Source: Vulcanisaeta sp. JCM 16161 (GTDB taxonomy: Archaea > Thermoproteota > Thermoprotei > Thermoproteales > Thermocladiaceae). Taken from it: a stretch of 64,000 nt of DNA. This document shows, piece by piece, positions 27,284 to 37,785 of the stretch (position 1 is its first letter; the number at the start of each line of letters is the position of its first letter). The notes below the pieces were generated by a model, which was given only the letters and a program-made list of their open reading frames with translations, made no database searches and was not told where the DNA came from. The translations under genes and the position numbers were made by a program. The stretch lies in the NCBI RefSeq assembly GCF_001316285.1, contig NZ_BBDO01000004.1, forward strand, positions 124,001 to 188,000. The letters are read 5' to 3'.

Positions 27284-28280
27284 TTAAGACGGTTAGCAAT
27301 TCTGTCGTAAAATTCATGTGGGTCTTCATTCCATTATTACTGGTGGGTATAATCCTGAATGTACTCATTGGCGAAGTTATGATCCCATTAAGGGTGTTGT
27401 TCGACCCATCAAATACGTATAGGGTCATAATAATGGACATTAGGTTGCCTGAGGCCCTGGCATGTATTGTGGTTGGCGCTAACCTGGCCGTTGCTGGCGC
27501 CGTCATGCAGGCCGTGTTTAGAAATCCGCTTGCTGAGCCTTACGTAACTGGTACGGCTTCTGGAGCATTGTTTGGTGCGTTGTTGGGCCTATTAGTATAC
27601 GTATTGTTCAGGGCCTCACTGCCCTCACCAACGATATTAATGCCGATTCTAGCATTTCTAGGTGCCTTACTCGCTACGGCGATTGTCGTGGCTTTTGGCA
27701 GGGGTTATTGGCTATCCCTCATACTGGCGGGCATCGCCGTTTCAATACTATTCTCCTCGATTGTGATGATCCTAGATACGTACTTATTGACAATAATCCC
27801 AACATTACCTGCCGTTGTTTATCTACTATTTGGTACGGTGAGTGGCGTTAATTGGGGTGAGGATGTTGTGATGCTTAGCGTGAGCCTGCCGATCCTAGCG
27901 TACATAGCTGTGAGCGGTCATGAGATTAACCTGCTAATGATGAGTGATGAGGTTGCCCAAGCCGGTGGTGTAAGTCCTAGGGCATTCCGTAATTTATTAA
28001 TAATATTGACTGGGTTATTAACCGCGGTGGCTGTCTCATTCACAGGTATAATAGGTTTCGTGGGCCTAATGACTCCTCACATAACTCGATTATTAATATC
28101 GAGTTCCGATAATTCAAGGGTCATACCGCTATCGATTATTTCAGGCTCCACAATAATGCTATATGCGAATGTCATTAGTAAGGTGTTGATTCCTGCGTTG
28201 TTATGCCTATAACGGCTATAACAAGCCTCTTCGGCGTTCCCATATTGTTGGTATTACTCAGGGGCGGTCGCAATGAGTGA
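27280..28280 (+). CDS. ABC transporter permease, FecCD/BtuC family, frameshifted at the end
   Basis: About 333 residues with many hydrophobic segments. Family marks are RLPEALACIVVGANLAVAGAVMQAVFRNPLAEPY (the classic RxPR...G.alalaG...Q...rNPLa segment) and GIIGFVGLMTPHITRLL (ATPase-coupling helix). The frame ends early at 28212 because of a slip near 28197; the corrected end reads MPITAITSLFGVPILLVLLRGGRNE and stops at 28280, overlapping the ATPase start at 28273. It forms the membrane channel of the importer as a dimer. Confidence 0.88.
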
Positions 28281-29049
28281 TTACGTGGTTAGGTTCGTGA
28301 ATGCCAGGGTTGGTTATGATGAACCAATCATTAGGGATATCGCGCTTGGTATACCAAGGTCAAGCCTAACGACAATACTTGGGCCCAATGGGTCTGGGAA
28401 GACCACGTTACTTAGGGCCATAATAAGGTATGCAAGGGTCTTTGGCGGTTACATCTACATAGACAGTAAGAACATTGATGAAATACCGATTAGGGATTTG
28501 CCGAAGTACGTATCGTACTCACCAGCCGAGATATACTCACAAATGGCTTTGACAGTGCTAGATGTGGTTATGAGTTCACGAAATGGCGGTGGTTGGGTGA
28601 GTAAGGATGAGGCTATTGCCGCCCTTAGGTACCTAGGTATAGATGGTATTGCAAATAGGAGGTTTGATGAACTGAGTACTGGCCAGAAGAGGCTTGTTTT
28701 GATAGCGAGGGCTTTGGCATCGAAGGCGCCGTTGTTATTAATGGATGAACCAACGTCAAACCTAGACCTTGGTAATAAGTATAGGGTTATTCATACATTG
28801 AGGAGAATTGTTTATGATAGGGGGGTTACGGTGGTAGCCGCTGGTCATGACATTGACCTGGCGCTGGCCAGTGATTGGGTTGTGGCGTTAAAGAATGGTG
28901 AGGTGATGGCGATGGGTACCCCGGAGGATATAATTAATGGTAAGGTTTTAAGCGAGTTGTACGGCATTGATGTGGAGGTTTTTGATGTGGATGGGCGCAG
29001 GCTTATTTATGTTCGTGATAAATTCATGAAACAGCCCTTAACTCATTAG
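28273..29049 (+). CDS. ABC transporter ATP-binding protein, FecE/BtuD type
   Basis: 258 residues, intact. Walker A GPNGSGKTT (about residues 37-45), Q-loop near YSPAEIYSQ, signature LSTGQKRLVLIARALA, Walker B LLLMDEPTS and the switch histidine in AAGHDIDLA. It energises the importer encoded just upstream, with which it overlaps by 8 nt. It is the last gene of that operon; AOR follows after 68 nt with its own AT-rich promoter region. Confidence 0.92.
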   Translation: MSDYVVRFVNARVGYDEPIIRDIALGIPRSSLTTILGPNGSGKTTLLRAIIRYARVFGGYIYIDSKNIDEIPIRDLPKYVSYSPAEIYSQMALTVLDVVMSSRNGGGWVSKDEAIAALRYLGIDGIANRRFDELSTGQKRLVLIARALASKAPLLLMDEPTSNLDLGNKYRVIHTLRRIVYDRGVTVVAAGHDIDLALASDWVVALKNGEVMAMGTPEDIINGKVLSELYGIDVEVFDVDGRRLIYVRDKFMKQPLTH

Positions 29050-29117
29050 TCATATTTATTTTATTTTGGGATACTAAGAAAAATTTATTTAATGCATTGT
29101 CCTAGGTAGTCGACGTT

Positions 29118-30956
29118 ATGTTCGGATGGGGTGGGCATGTATTAAGGATTGATCTATCTAGGAGAAGGTTTGTTGTTCAATCGCTCGACCCATCGCTTGC
29201 GCAGGGCTATATTGGCGGTAGGGGTTTTGCAATAAAGACTTTATGGGATGAGTTACCACCAGGTGTTGACCCGTTAAGTCCATTAAATAAGTTGATATTG
29301 GCCGTTGGTCCATTAACGGCATTACCAATACCTAATAGCGGTAAATTGCTTGTGGCGGCTAAAAGCCCGTTAACTGGCGGTTATGGTGATGGTAATATTG
29401 GCTCATGGCTTGCAATTCACATGAGGAGGGCAGGCCTTGACATGATAATAATCGAGGGCAAGGCCGAGAAACCCACATACCTATATATTGAGAATAAGGG
29501 CGATGAGTTTAGGGTCGACTTTAACAGTGCGGAGGATTTGTGGGGCCTTGACACATTCACCACGGAGGATAGGTTGAGGAAGATCCATGGTAGTGACGTT
29601 GGCATGATACTAATAGGGCCTGCCGGTGAGAGACTCGTGAGATTTGCAACCATTGTTGCGCAGAAGGGTCGTAGTGGTGGTAGGCCCGGCATTGGGGCGG
29701 TTATGGGTAGTAAGAACCTAAAGGCAGTGGTTATGAGGGGACATGGTGATGTTAAGGTCGCGGATCCAATGCTTAGGAAGATAGGTGTTGATGCTATAGT
29801 GGCAACGAAGTCTAAGCCCAACTACCCATTCTGGATGAGGCAAGGTACGACATCAACTGTCGAGTGGGCTCAGGAAGCCAGTGTACTACCTACGTATAAC
29901 TATACGGAGGGCCAATTCGATGAATACGAGAAGATAGGTGGTTTCTCTGTTGAGAGAAATAAGGTCATGACTAGGTCATGCCCACAGTGCGTGATGGCGT
30001 GTGGCCACGTGGTTAGGGATGCGGAGGGTGAACTTGCTGAGTTAGATTATGAAAATATTGCGATGCTCGGTAGCAACCTAGGTATTGGTGACTTAGCTAA
30101 GGTGGCTCATCTTAATAGGATTGCGGACATGATGGGTATGGACACGATAAGCCTGGGCTCAAGCCTAGGCTTCGCGATGGAGGCAACGGAGAAGAAACTG
30201 CTTAGGGATGGTATTGAGTGGGGTGATTATAAGAGGGCTGCTGAGGTCGCCATGGACATAGCGCTACAGAGGTCTGAACTAGGTAAGTTGCTTGGTAAGG
30301 GCGTTAGGGCAGCATCAATGGAGTTGGGGCCTGAGGCCACGGAATTTGCAATGCATGTTAAGGGTCTCGAGATAAGCGCTTATGACTGTCATGCGGCCCC
30401 TGGAATGGCCCTGGCATTCTCCACGAGCCCCATTGGCGCTCATCATAAGGATGCCTGGCTCATATCCTGGGAGGTTCAAAGAGGTAGGTTTGACTATACC
30501 AGGGAGAAGGTTGAGAAGTTGATTGAGATGCAGGACATCAGGGGTGGCCTATTCGAAACGATAGTGACGTGTAGGTTCCCATGGGTTGAGGTTGGCCTTG
30601 AACTTGATTGGTACTTCCGCCTGTTCAAGGCTGCCACCGGCATGGACATGAACATGGAAGTACTAAGCACTATAAATAATAGGATTTATACACTAATTAG
30701 GGCGTTCTGGATCAGGGAGTACGGCCATTGGGATAGAGCCTATGACACGCCACCAGCCAAGTGGTTCAAGAGACCGTTAAGTAAGGGCCCACTCAAGGGC
30801 GCTAAGCTTGATTATGACGGTTATCAGAGAATGCTTAGTTGGTATTACGAGTTAAGGGGTTGGGATGAGAGGGGCATACCGAGGAAGGATACCCTAAAGC
30901 GTTTAGGGCTTGACTTCGTCATTCCACAACTTGAGTCCAGGGTTAACCTTAATTAA
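29118..30956 (+). CDS. aor: Tungsten-containing aldehyde:ferredoxin oxidoreductase
   Basis: 612 residues, intact, the usual family length. The N-terminal domain (LRIDLSRRRFVVQSL, YIGGRGFAIKTLWDELPPGVDPLSP, GDGNIGSWLA) binds the tungstopterin. Cysteines for the [4Fe-4S] cluster are in SCPQCVMACGH (about residues 287-297, C-x2-C-x3-C) and near IVTCRFPW. AOR-family enzymes oxidise aldehydes from amino acid or sugar breakdown to acids and reduce ferredoxin. Which family branch (AOR, GAPOR, WOR) is not certain. A TATA-like AAATTTATTTAA stands near 29083-29094. Confidence 0.92.
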   Translation: MFGWGGHVLRIDLSRRRFVVQSLDPSLAQGYIGGRGFAIKTLWDELPPGVDPLSPLNKLILAVGPLTALPIPNSGKLLVAAKSPLTGGYGDGNIGSWLAIHMRRAGLDMIIIEGKAEKPTYLYIENKGDEFRVDFNSAEDLWGLDTFTTEDRLRKIHGSDVGMILIGPAGERLVRFATIVAQKGRSGGRPGIGAVMGSKNLKAVVMRGHGDVKVADPMLRKIGVDAIVATKSKPNYPFWMRQGTTSTVEWAQEASVLPTYNYTEGQFDEYEKIGGFSVERNKVMTRSCPQCVMACGHVVRDAEGELAELDYENIAMLGSNLGIGDLAKVAHLNRIADMMGMDTISLGSSLGFAMEATEKKLLRDGIEWGDYKRAAEVAMDIALQRSELGKLLGKGVRAASMELGPEATEFAMHVKGLEISAYDCHAAPGMALAFSTSPIGAHHKDAWLISWEVQRGRFDYTREKVEKLIEMQDIRGGLFETIVTCRFPWVEVGLELDWYFRLFKAATGMDMNMEVLSTINNRIYTLIRAFWIREYGHWDRAYDTPPAKWFKRPLSKGPLKGAKLDYDGYQRMLSWYYELRGWDERGIPRKDTLKRLGLDFVIPQLESRVNLN

Positions 30957-30998
30957 AATGAATTAAATTTATATAATGATTGTGTGTGATTGCTAGTA

Positions 30999-31605
30999 AT
31001 GAATGGTGAGTGTCGTTTACCTTTGTTTGCGGATTGTAAAGAGGTTGATGATAGTATTAAGTGCCCTGGCGATAGTGGTTATAGCGTCATACCATTGTTT
31101 GGTAAGAGGGTTAGGGTACGTAAGGACTCGGCACCAATAAGCTCATGGGTTGTTTGGATGAATTATCAAATACTGCAAACAATGTTAGGCTTAACTTTAG
31201 TGGTAATGACGTTGGTAGGATCGCGGCTATGGTCATGGCCCTATCCATGCAGTTAAATGCTTATCTGGTTCAGGGTAGTGATGATAGGTTGGCCAGGGTT
31301 AAAAACGTGGAGGAACTATTAATGTCCAAAATCGCTGAATTATGCCGTGGATTCAAGGGGCCTCTTGGCTGGATAATAGCCACCACGCCTGAGCTCCAGG
31401 CGCTTGACACCATGAGGGTTAAATTAAGGGAATGCGGTAGGATTGCTGCGTCAATGCTTGATGATTACCCATTATCAGTCAACATAATCGGTGTTATGAA
31501 CCATGCTGATAAATTAATTGCCCAGGCCATGTATTGCTGGGTGGTCGTGTGTTTAGGTCAGTTGATGATGCTGTGAATTATCTACTAAGTAATGCCACGG
31601 GATAA
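30999..31605 (+). CDS. PduO-type cob(I)alamin adenosyltransferase (divergent), frameshifted
   Basis: Reconstructed from three frames to about 200 residues. KRVRVRKDSAPIS followed by LDELSNTANNVRL resembles the ATP-binding KDD...DELNS motif of PduO/MMAB enzymes, and the rest is all helix. Slips are near 31145 and 31540; the corrected end reads RVFRSVDDAVNYLLSNATG. These enzymes make adenosylcobalamin, the cofactor of methylmalonyl-CoA mutase, whose genes follow directly. The similarity is weak over the middle, so the call leans partly on context. Confidence 0.6.
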
Positions 31606-31644
31606 AGACAGATTTATTAGCTAATAATTATTTGTAAATTATTA

Positions 31645-33308
31645 ATGGAGAGTACGGATAGGATTAAGGAAAAGTATGATGAGTGGGTTAGAGAATTCCT
31701 ATTACCAACTCTTAAGAAATTACCTGAATGGAGGAAGTTCGCAACGTCGTTCGGGATTGACGTGAAGGCATTATACACGCCACTGGATATTAAGGGTGAT
31801 TACTTGGACAAGTTGGGATTCCCTGGTGAGTACCCATTTACTAGGGTATATACCCAAGCATGTATAGGTCTAGGCTTTGGACGTTCAGGGAATACTCAGG
31901 CTTTGGTTCGCCTGAGGATACGAATAGGAGGTATAAGTTCCTCATATCGCAGGGACAGACGGGTCTGAGCGTTGCCTTTGACCTACCGACGCAATTGGGC
32001 CTTGATCCTGACCATGAGCTTGCATATCCCGAGGTTGGTAAGGTCGGTGTTTCAATTCCTGAGGTCGTTTCCATGTCAATCCTCTTCGATGGTATTGACA
32101 TTGGTAAGATAACCACGTCATTCACGATAAACGCCACCGCGGCGGAGATACTGTCCATGTACATAACAGTCGCTGAGAGCAGGGGTATTGATAAGGCGGT
32201 TCTTGATGGGACTATTCAGAATGACATACTCAAGGAGTTCATAGCAAGGAACCTATACATATACCCACCACTCCACTCAATGAGGTATACGACGGACATA
32301 ATAGCCTACACCTCTAAGAATCTACAAGTGGCACCCAATAAGCATTAGTGGTTATCACTTCAGGGAGGCAGGAGCCACCGCGGTCCAGGAACTCGCCTTC
32401 ACATTGGCTGACGCCATTGAGTATACCAACTGGGTTATTAATAGGTGGAAGATGAGTGTTGATGATTTTGCACCAGGGCTATCTTTCTTCTTCGCGGCGA
32501 CGACGAATCTCTTCGAGGAGGTTGCGAAGTTCAGAGCTGCCCGTAGACTCTATGCGAGGATTATGAAGGAGAGGTTCGGCGCTAAGAAGCTCGAGTCCAT
32601 GAAGCTCAAGTTCCATGTACAAACATCGGGAGCTGCATTAACGGCTCAACAGCCTGAGGTTAACATCATTAGGACGACAATACAGGCATTAGCGCGGTAC
32701 TCGGTGGTGCTCAGTCACTCCATGTTAATGCCTATGACGAGGCATTGGCACTGCCTACGGAGAAGTCCGTGAAGCTTGCTTTGAGGGTTCAGCAGGTAAT
32801 AGCCTATGAGAGTGGGGTTATTGATTCGATAGATCCGCTGGGTGGTTCATACTATATTGAGTGGCTTACGGACACGATTGAGGAAGAGACTATGAAAATA
32901 ATTGACTATATTGACAGGCTTGGCGGTATGACTAAGGCCGTGGAGATTGGCTACCCACAGAGGGCCATCGCCGAGTCCGCGTATCAGTACCAGAAGATGG
33001 TTGAGGAGGGTAAGATAGCCGTGATCGGTGTGAACATGTTTAGGGAAGAGGAGGAGCTTCACATAGAGCTTCATAAGGTCGACCCAGTGTCTAGAGAGAG
33101 AAGTATTAGGCGTGTTAGGGAAGTTAGGGAAAGCGCGATAGGGAGGCTGGGAGAGGGCCCTCAATGAGTTGAGGAGGGCAGCCGATAAGGAGGATGAGAA
33201 TATATTCCCGTACATACTAAATGCCGTTAAGGCAAGGCAACGGTTGGCGAGATATCAGGCGTATTACGTGATGTTTGGGGTGAGTATAAACCACCATCTA
33301 TTTACTAA
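31645..33308 (+). CDS. mcmA: Methylmalonyl-CoA mutase, large (catalytic) subunit, frameshifted
   Basis: About 555 residues after joining five frames (slips near 31850, 32335, 32735, 33155 and 33240). [20 protein letters not shown], the [25 protein letters not shown] segment, and [28 protein letters not shown] are mutase hallmarks; it lacks the B12-binding domain, which is a separate gene, as is usual in archaea. It interconverts (R)-methylmalonyl-CoA and succinyl-CoA with adenosylcobalamin. A TATA-like region stands near 31610-31625, with the ATG at 31645. Confidence 0.93.
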
Positions 33309-33350
33309 GGAAAAGATTTTTAGGGTATGATGCACGTTTAGTGATGAGGT

Positions 33351-33746
33351 ATGCCTAGGCCCAAGATAATTATTGCCAAACTTGGCCTTGACGGGCATGA
33401 TAGGGGCGCTAAGGTCATTGCCAGGGCATTGGCTGAGGCTGGGTTTGAGGTTGTCTACACCGGTATTAGGCAGACGCCCAGCCAAGTTGTTGAGACGGCG
33501 ATTCAGGAGGATGCGAAGTTGATAGGTATTAGCATATTATCGGGCTCGCACATGGAGCTTGTGGGCGAGTTAATGAGGATTATGAGGGAGAGGGGCGTGA
33601 ACATACCCGTGCTAGTCGGTGGGATAATACCACCTGAGGATAGAGATGCACTGCTGAAAATGGGTGTTGCGGGCGTTTATGGACCCGGCACACCACTCAG
33701 GGAGATTATAGAGATTGTGAAGAAGCTCGTGGGTGTGACACAATGA
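33351..33746 (+). CDS. Methylmalonyl-CoA mutase, small (B12-binding) subunit
   Basis: 131 residues, intact. DGHDRG (residues 14-19) gives the lower axial histidine ligand H16 of cobalamin; SILSGSHMEL and VGGIIP are the two other B12-domain motifs (SxL and GG). It is the C-terminal domain of bacterial MutB as a separate protein. It lies between the large subunit and the MeaB fusion, whose start overlaps its stop by 4 nt. Confidence 0.94.
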   Translation: MPRPKIIIAKLGLDGHDRGAKVIARALAEAGFEVVYTGIRQTPSQVVETAIQEDAKLIGISILSGSHMELVGELMRIMRERGVNIPVLVGGIIPPEDRDALLKMGVAGVYGPGTPLREIIEIVKKLVGVTQ

Positions 33747-35047
33747 GCGTAAGCATTAATGAATTAATTGAAAGGGCACGTAATTGGGACAAATCAGCCA
33801 TAGCTAGATTAATTACGCTGGCTGAGGAGGGCGTTGAAATACCACTGAGTATTCAACGCAGGAGCCATGTAATTGGCATAACCGGGCCGCCGGGCTCAGG
33901 CAAAAGCACATTAATCTATGCAATGGCTAGGAAGATACCCCAGGACAAGAAGATTGCTATTTTAACGATAGATCCATCAAGCCCATTCACGGGCGGTTCT
34001 TTCATGGGCAATAGGATTAGGATGCAGGAACTTACTTCAAGGCCGAATATATACATTAGAAGCATGGCGACCAGGGGTATTCGTGGAGGGCTTAATTACG
34101 CGACCATAGCCGCAGTGAACATACTTGAGTATGCAGGTGCGGATTACATACTCATCGAAACCGTTGGTGCCGGTCAGTCCGACACCGATGTTAAGTACGT
34201 GGCCGACACAATACTTGTCCTAGTACCACCCCTCTCTGGTGATGAGATTCAAGCGCTTAAGAGTGGTCTTATGGAGATTGGGGATATCTACATTGTTTCA
34301 AAGTCTGACAATCAAGCATCCGAATCTACGTATAGGGATTTGTTGGCCATGGTTGATATGATGAGGGAGGTTAAGGGTGATTCCTGGAGACCTGCCGTGA
34401 TTAAGGTGTCCGGTTTATATGGCTATGGCGTTGATGAATTGCTTAGGCTCATTGATGATAGGTTCAGGGAGTTGATCAGTAATGGTAAGCTGAATGAGAC
34501 CCTAACCAACAGGAGATTACTCGAAATGAGGCTTTACGCCTATGACCTTCTTGAGAAAAGGCTTAGTGAAGGCGAGGAACTTGAGAATGAGGTTGTTAGC
34601 GGTAAATTATCACCACAGGAGGCTGCAAGGAGGTTATTAGGTATGGGGATGCCGAGACTTGGCCACGTAGCCATTGCGGTTAAGGACCTAAATAGTGCCG
34701 TTGAGAAGTTTAGGAAGTTGGGACTTAGGGTTAGCGATCCAATAATTGTTGAGGAGCAGGGAGTTAAAGTCGTAATGGTGTGGCTTGGTAATACCAGGAT
34801 TGAGCTGCTCGAACCGCTTGGTCCGAGTTCCACGGTAGCCAAGTTCCTGGAAAATAGGGGTGAGGGTATCCATCACATAGCCCTTGAGGTTGATGACTTG
34901 GAGGAATTCATTAGGAGGGCTCAGGATGCAGGTCTCACACTTACTGGTAAGCCGAGCAGGGGGGCCGAGGGCATAGTCACCTTCATACATCCAAAAAGCC
35001 TTAATGGTGTCCTCCTTGAGTTGGTTCAACGTAAGGCCCTTCAATGA
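33743..35047 (+). CDS. Fusion of MeaB-type GTPase and methylmalonyl-CoA epimerase
   Basis: 434 residues in one intact frame. Residues ~1-300 are a MeaB/ArgK (MMAA) G3E GTPase: Walker A GPPGSGKST (about 48-56), TIDPSSPFTGGSFMGNRIRM, and ETVGAGQSD. Residues ~304-434 are a VOC/glyoxalase-fold epimerase: LGHVAIAVKDL with the first metal histidine, GIHHIALEV with the second and LLELVQ with the glutamate. MeaB guards adenosylcobalamin loading of the mutase; the epimerase converts (S)- to (R)-methylmalonyl-CoA. In the systems I know these are usually separate proteins. The ATG overlaps the small-subunit gene (ATGA), so all three are one operon. Confidence 0.93.
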   Translation: MSVSINELIERARNWDKSAIARLITLAEEGVEIPLSIQRRSHVIGITGPPGSGKSTLIYAMARKIPQDKKIAILTIDPSSPFTGGSFMGNRIRMQELTSRPNIYIRSMATRGIRGGLNYATIAAVNILEYAGADYILIETVGAGQSDTDVKYVADTILVLVPPLSGDEIQALKSGLMEIGDIYIVSKSDNQASESTYRDLLAMVDMMREVKGDSWRPAVIKVSGLYGYGVDELLRLIDDRFRELISNGKLNETLTNRRLLEMRLYAYDLLEKRLSEGEELENEVVSGKLSPQEAARRLLGMGMPRLGHVAIAVKDLNSAVEKFRKLGLRVSDPIIVEEQGVKVVMVWLGNTRIELLEPLGPSSTVAKFLENRGEGIHHIALEVDDLEEFIRRAQDAGLTLTGKPSRGAEGIVTFIHPKSLNGVLLELVQRKALQ

Positions 35048-35086
35048 GTGATCTTTAAATAATCTAGAGGTGCGGGCTCAGCTTGC

Positions 35087-36863
35087 GTGAAAAAGAGTAG
35101 GTCATTTGAGCGCGGCTATACGATAGTGTTCAGGGGAGGGGATTCAATAAAGTACTCATTAATGATACTAACCATCGTAGTGCCCTACCTAATGAGCCTA
35201 TATACGCATGAGCCGTTAATAACGTACTTTAAGTCATTAATTATTTACGGCATAATGTTCCTATCCGTTCTCACAACCCTTAGGGCCATGGTTTTCATAC
35301 AGTCATACAGGGGCTTTGGCACAACATTATCATTATTTAGTACGGCGCTGGCGGTAATGGTAGACCTTCTAATAACGTTAATTACCCATAAGTTCGTGGT
35401 TGGTTTCGGCGCACTATCCTTTGTTTTACCATTAAGTGCCATGATAATGGTGCTAAGGGGGCTTGAGCATAATGGGAATTCAATGAAGAAGTACATTCCA
35501 TACCCACTCTATACCCTGCCCAGCGTCTTCATTATACAGCTGCTCTCATACTTCCTAATTGGTACGATAGACCTGGTAAAGTACGCAATTTTAGACTTAA
35601 CATTTTACATATTCTCCTTCCTATTTATCTATTACGTTATTTTTAAGTTCGAGGCGTCGTACGGCGGTGTTGACGTACTCAGGTTGTTTAGTTCATACCT
35701 CTATACGGCGCTCTTTGAGTACTCAGAGCCTTTGAGAGGGAGTTGAGCAGGAGATCCGTGGTTAGGGATGTTAAGGTGCACCTATTCATGTTAAGTCGCG
35801 ACGGTAATAACTACGTAGTGACCATACCTGAGTTGCACGCAGGCCCAATAGCCAAGGTGGGTGGTGGTTACCTAATTAGTGATCTCGTCGGTGAATTGAG
35901 CCGTTACGTAAACCCCGTGGTTTACATGCATGGCGTTGGTAGCATGAGTTAGATCCTGCAACGAGGTTGATGTGCGTAGGGTTGTTAGGGCTGTTGCTGC
36001 TAAGGTTAGGGAGTCATTAAATGGAAATTACGCGAATAATGAGTGCATTGGGAGAATGCCGATTCAAGTACAAAGCCGTAATTTCAGGGTAACGCACGTG
36101 CCACTGTGCGGGAAGTCTCTCGTGATCATAAGCCGACTAATTAAGTCCAGTGATGATATTCCTCTTAATGTTTACGAGGAATTGAGAAGAAGAACAAAGC
36201 TTGAATGGGACGATATAATATTAGTCGATGCTCAGAATTACTACTCCGATGATAATACATGGGATGAGAACGATATTAATGAGTTAGCTCATTATTAAAC
36301 AGGATTAGAGAATTAGAGAGGCATAGGCTTGAGATCAAGTCATGCATTAATCACGTGCCCAAGTACGCCTTTGGCCTATTCAATTTGAGATTGGTGATAA
36401 TGGATTAATAACATGGGGTCTGGACATAAATGGTAAGAGGGTTTTATTAGTGATATTTGATGGTAATAACTTAAGGAGGGAGTTAGCCGATGCAATAATT
36501 AGTGAGTTTCGGAATTACTTCGACATTGTGGAGGTCCTAACAACGGATAATCATCAGTACACGGGTATTGCTAGGTTCACAAGGAGTAGGGGGTATAAGA
36601 TCGTTGGTGACTCGGTAAGCCATGAATTGATAATGAGGAATGTGAGGAGGAGTGTTAAGCGTTGTCTTGGCAATCTTGTGTCGACTCATGTAATGTATTA
36701 CCCGGTTATCGTTGAGGGTGTTAGGTTAATTGGTGATTCGTTTAATAACATGGTGAAGGCTGCGGAGAGGGGTGTTATGGATTGGAAGAAGCACTTTACC
36801 GTGTTGATAATACTTCCTATACTGACGATGATAATCCTCGGGGTAATACTCGGTATTCTTTAG
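35087..36863 (+). CDS. DUF2070 family membrane protein, frameshifted
   Basis: Four or five frames join into about 590 residues. The first 220 have about six membrane segments; the soluble part carries VVTIPELHAGPIAKVGGGYL, ILVDAQNYYSDDN, and EVLTTDNHQYTGI, which match the conserved PGiHPGPf, DaHN and TDNH motifs of DUF2070, and a C-terminal hydrophobic segment ends it. Slips lie near 35743, 35955, 36298 and 36390-36450. The family is found mainly in archaea; the His/Asp motifs suggest metal binding, but no function is established. It follows the MeaB fusion by 40 nt and may be cotranscribed. Confidence 0.75.
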
Positions 36864-36921
36864 AACTTAATAAATACAAAAGGTTTAATAGAGAGGTCTA
36901 CGTAATTAATCAGGAAGGGAT

Positions 36922-37389
36922 ATGGGTTCTGAGGATCTAAAAAGGCAGGCAATTAGGGCTCACATAGCTGGGTTAATAACTAGGCTTGAGAATTGGGTTA
37001 AGGATCAGAAGAAGTTCATGGATGAGTTGCAGAAATACGGTGATTACATAGTCACCCAGGACAGGCTCTCATTATTACTATCGGCGCAGGCAATGCTATA
37101 TTACATAGAGAGGACGCTTAAGGACTTCGAGTCCTGGCTGAACAACCCAATGATAACCTCAATAATGCCCATAGACATGCTCAAGGAGTTGGAGGAGAGG
37201 CTTAGGGACATTGCAATTGAGTTTGTTAAGCTTGACATAGATCACACGAGTAGGTATGTGGACATACTTAAGAAGATGGAGAATGAGAACGAGATACCAG
37301 ACATACTAAGGCTCTACATTGAGCAGAGAGGTATTGTGCCGCAGAGGGGTCAGCAGGGAGAGCAGGGCGAGGTACCGAGATTCATGTAA
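36922..37389 (+). CDS. Conserved helical protein of unknown function (possibly DUF2153)
   Basis: 155 residues, intact, all helical: LENWVKDQKKFMDELQKYGDY, RLSLLLSAQAMLYYIERTLKDFESWLNNPMITSIMP and RLRDIAIEFVKLDIDHTSRYVD, with a Gln/Gly-rich tail. From memory it resembles the archaeal family DUF2153; I could not check. No membrane segment or catalytic motif. It converges with the BlaI-like gene. Confidence 0.65.
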   Translation: MGSEDLKRQAIRAHIAGLITRLENWVKDQKKFMDELQKYGDYIVTQDRLSLLLSAQAMLYYIERTLKDFESWLNNPMITSIMPIDMLKELEERLRDIAIEFVKLDIDHTSRYVDILKKMENENEIPDILRLYIEQRGIVPQRGQQGEQGEVPRFM

Positions 37390-37406
37390 ATAAAATAATC
37401 CTCCTA

Positions 37407-37778
37407 TTATTTCTCACTAATTTCATTTAAATAATCCCTAATTATCTGGATGGCGTCCCTACCGAACATCTTAATAATTAGGCCAATATGCTCCCTAATG
37501 ATCTCGCTCTTAACTTCATATGGTATTGACAATTCATAGACAAACTGCCTAACATTATTAATTACCTTCTCACGCTTATTAATGAATCCCCTAGTGTATA
37601 ATCTACTCAGTACTGTGAGCACGGTCGTGTACGCCGTCTTCCTACCCCTCTTAGTCAACTCCTCCCATATCGTCATTGCGGTAGCCTCCTTAAGCTCATT
37701 AAGTATGCCAATAACCTCAGCCTCAAGTGGTCCAATCATTAATAGAAGTCTTCTTCTACGCTCGCTTTGCTCCATCAT
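37407..37778 (-). CDS. BlaI/MecI/CopY-type transcriptional repressor
   Basis: 123 residues, intact: a winged helix with LEAEVIGILNELKEATAMTIWEELTKRGRKTAYTTVLTVLSRLYTRGFINKRE, matching the BlaI/MecI/CopY (penicillinase repressor) family, then a C-terminal dimerisation region. In bacteria these dimers bind palindromes containing TACA/TGTA. A palindrome of this kind sits in its own promoter. Its targets beyond itself are unknown. Confidence 0.85.
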   Translation of the reverse strand: MMEQSERRRRLLLMIGPLEAEVIGILNELKEATAMTIWEELTKRGRKTAYTTVLTVLSRLYTRGFINKREKVINNVRQFVYELSIPYEVKSEIIREHIGLIIKMFGRDAIQIIRDYLNEISEK

Positions 37779-37785
37779 ATGAGTT

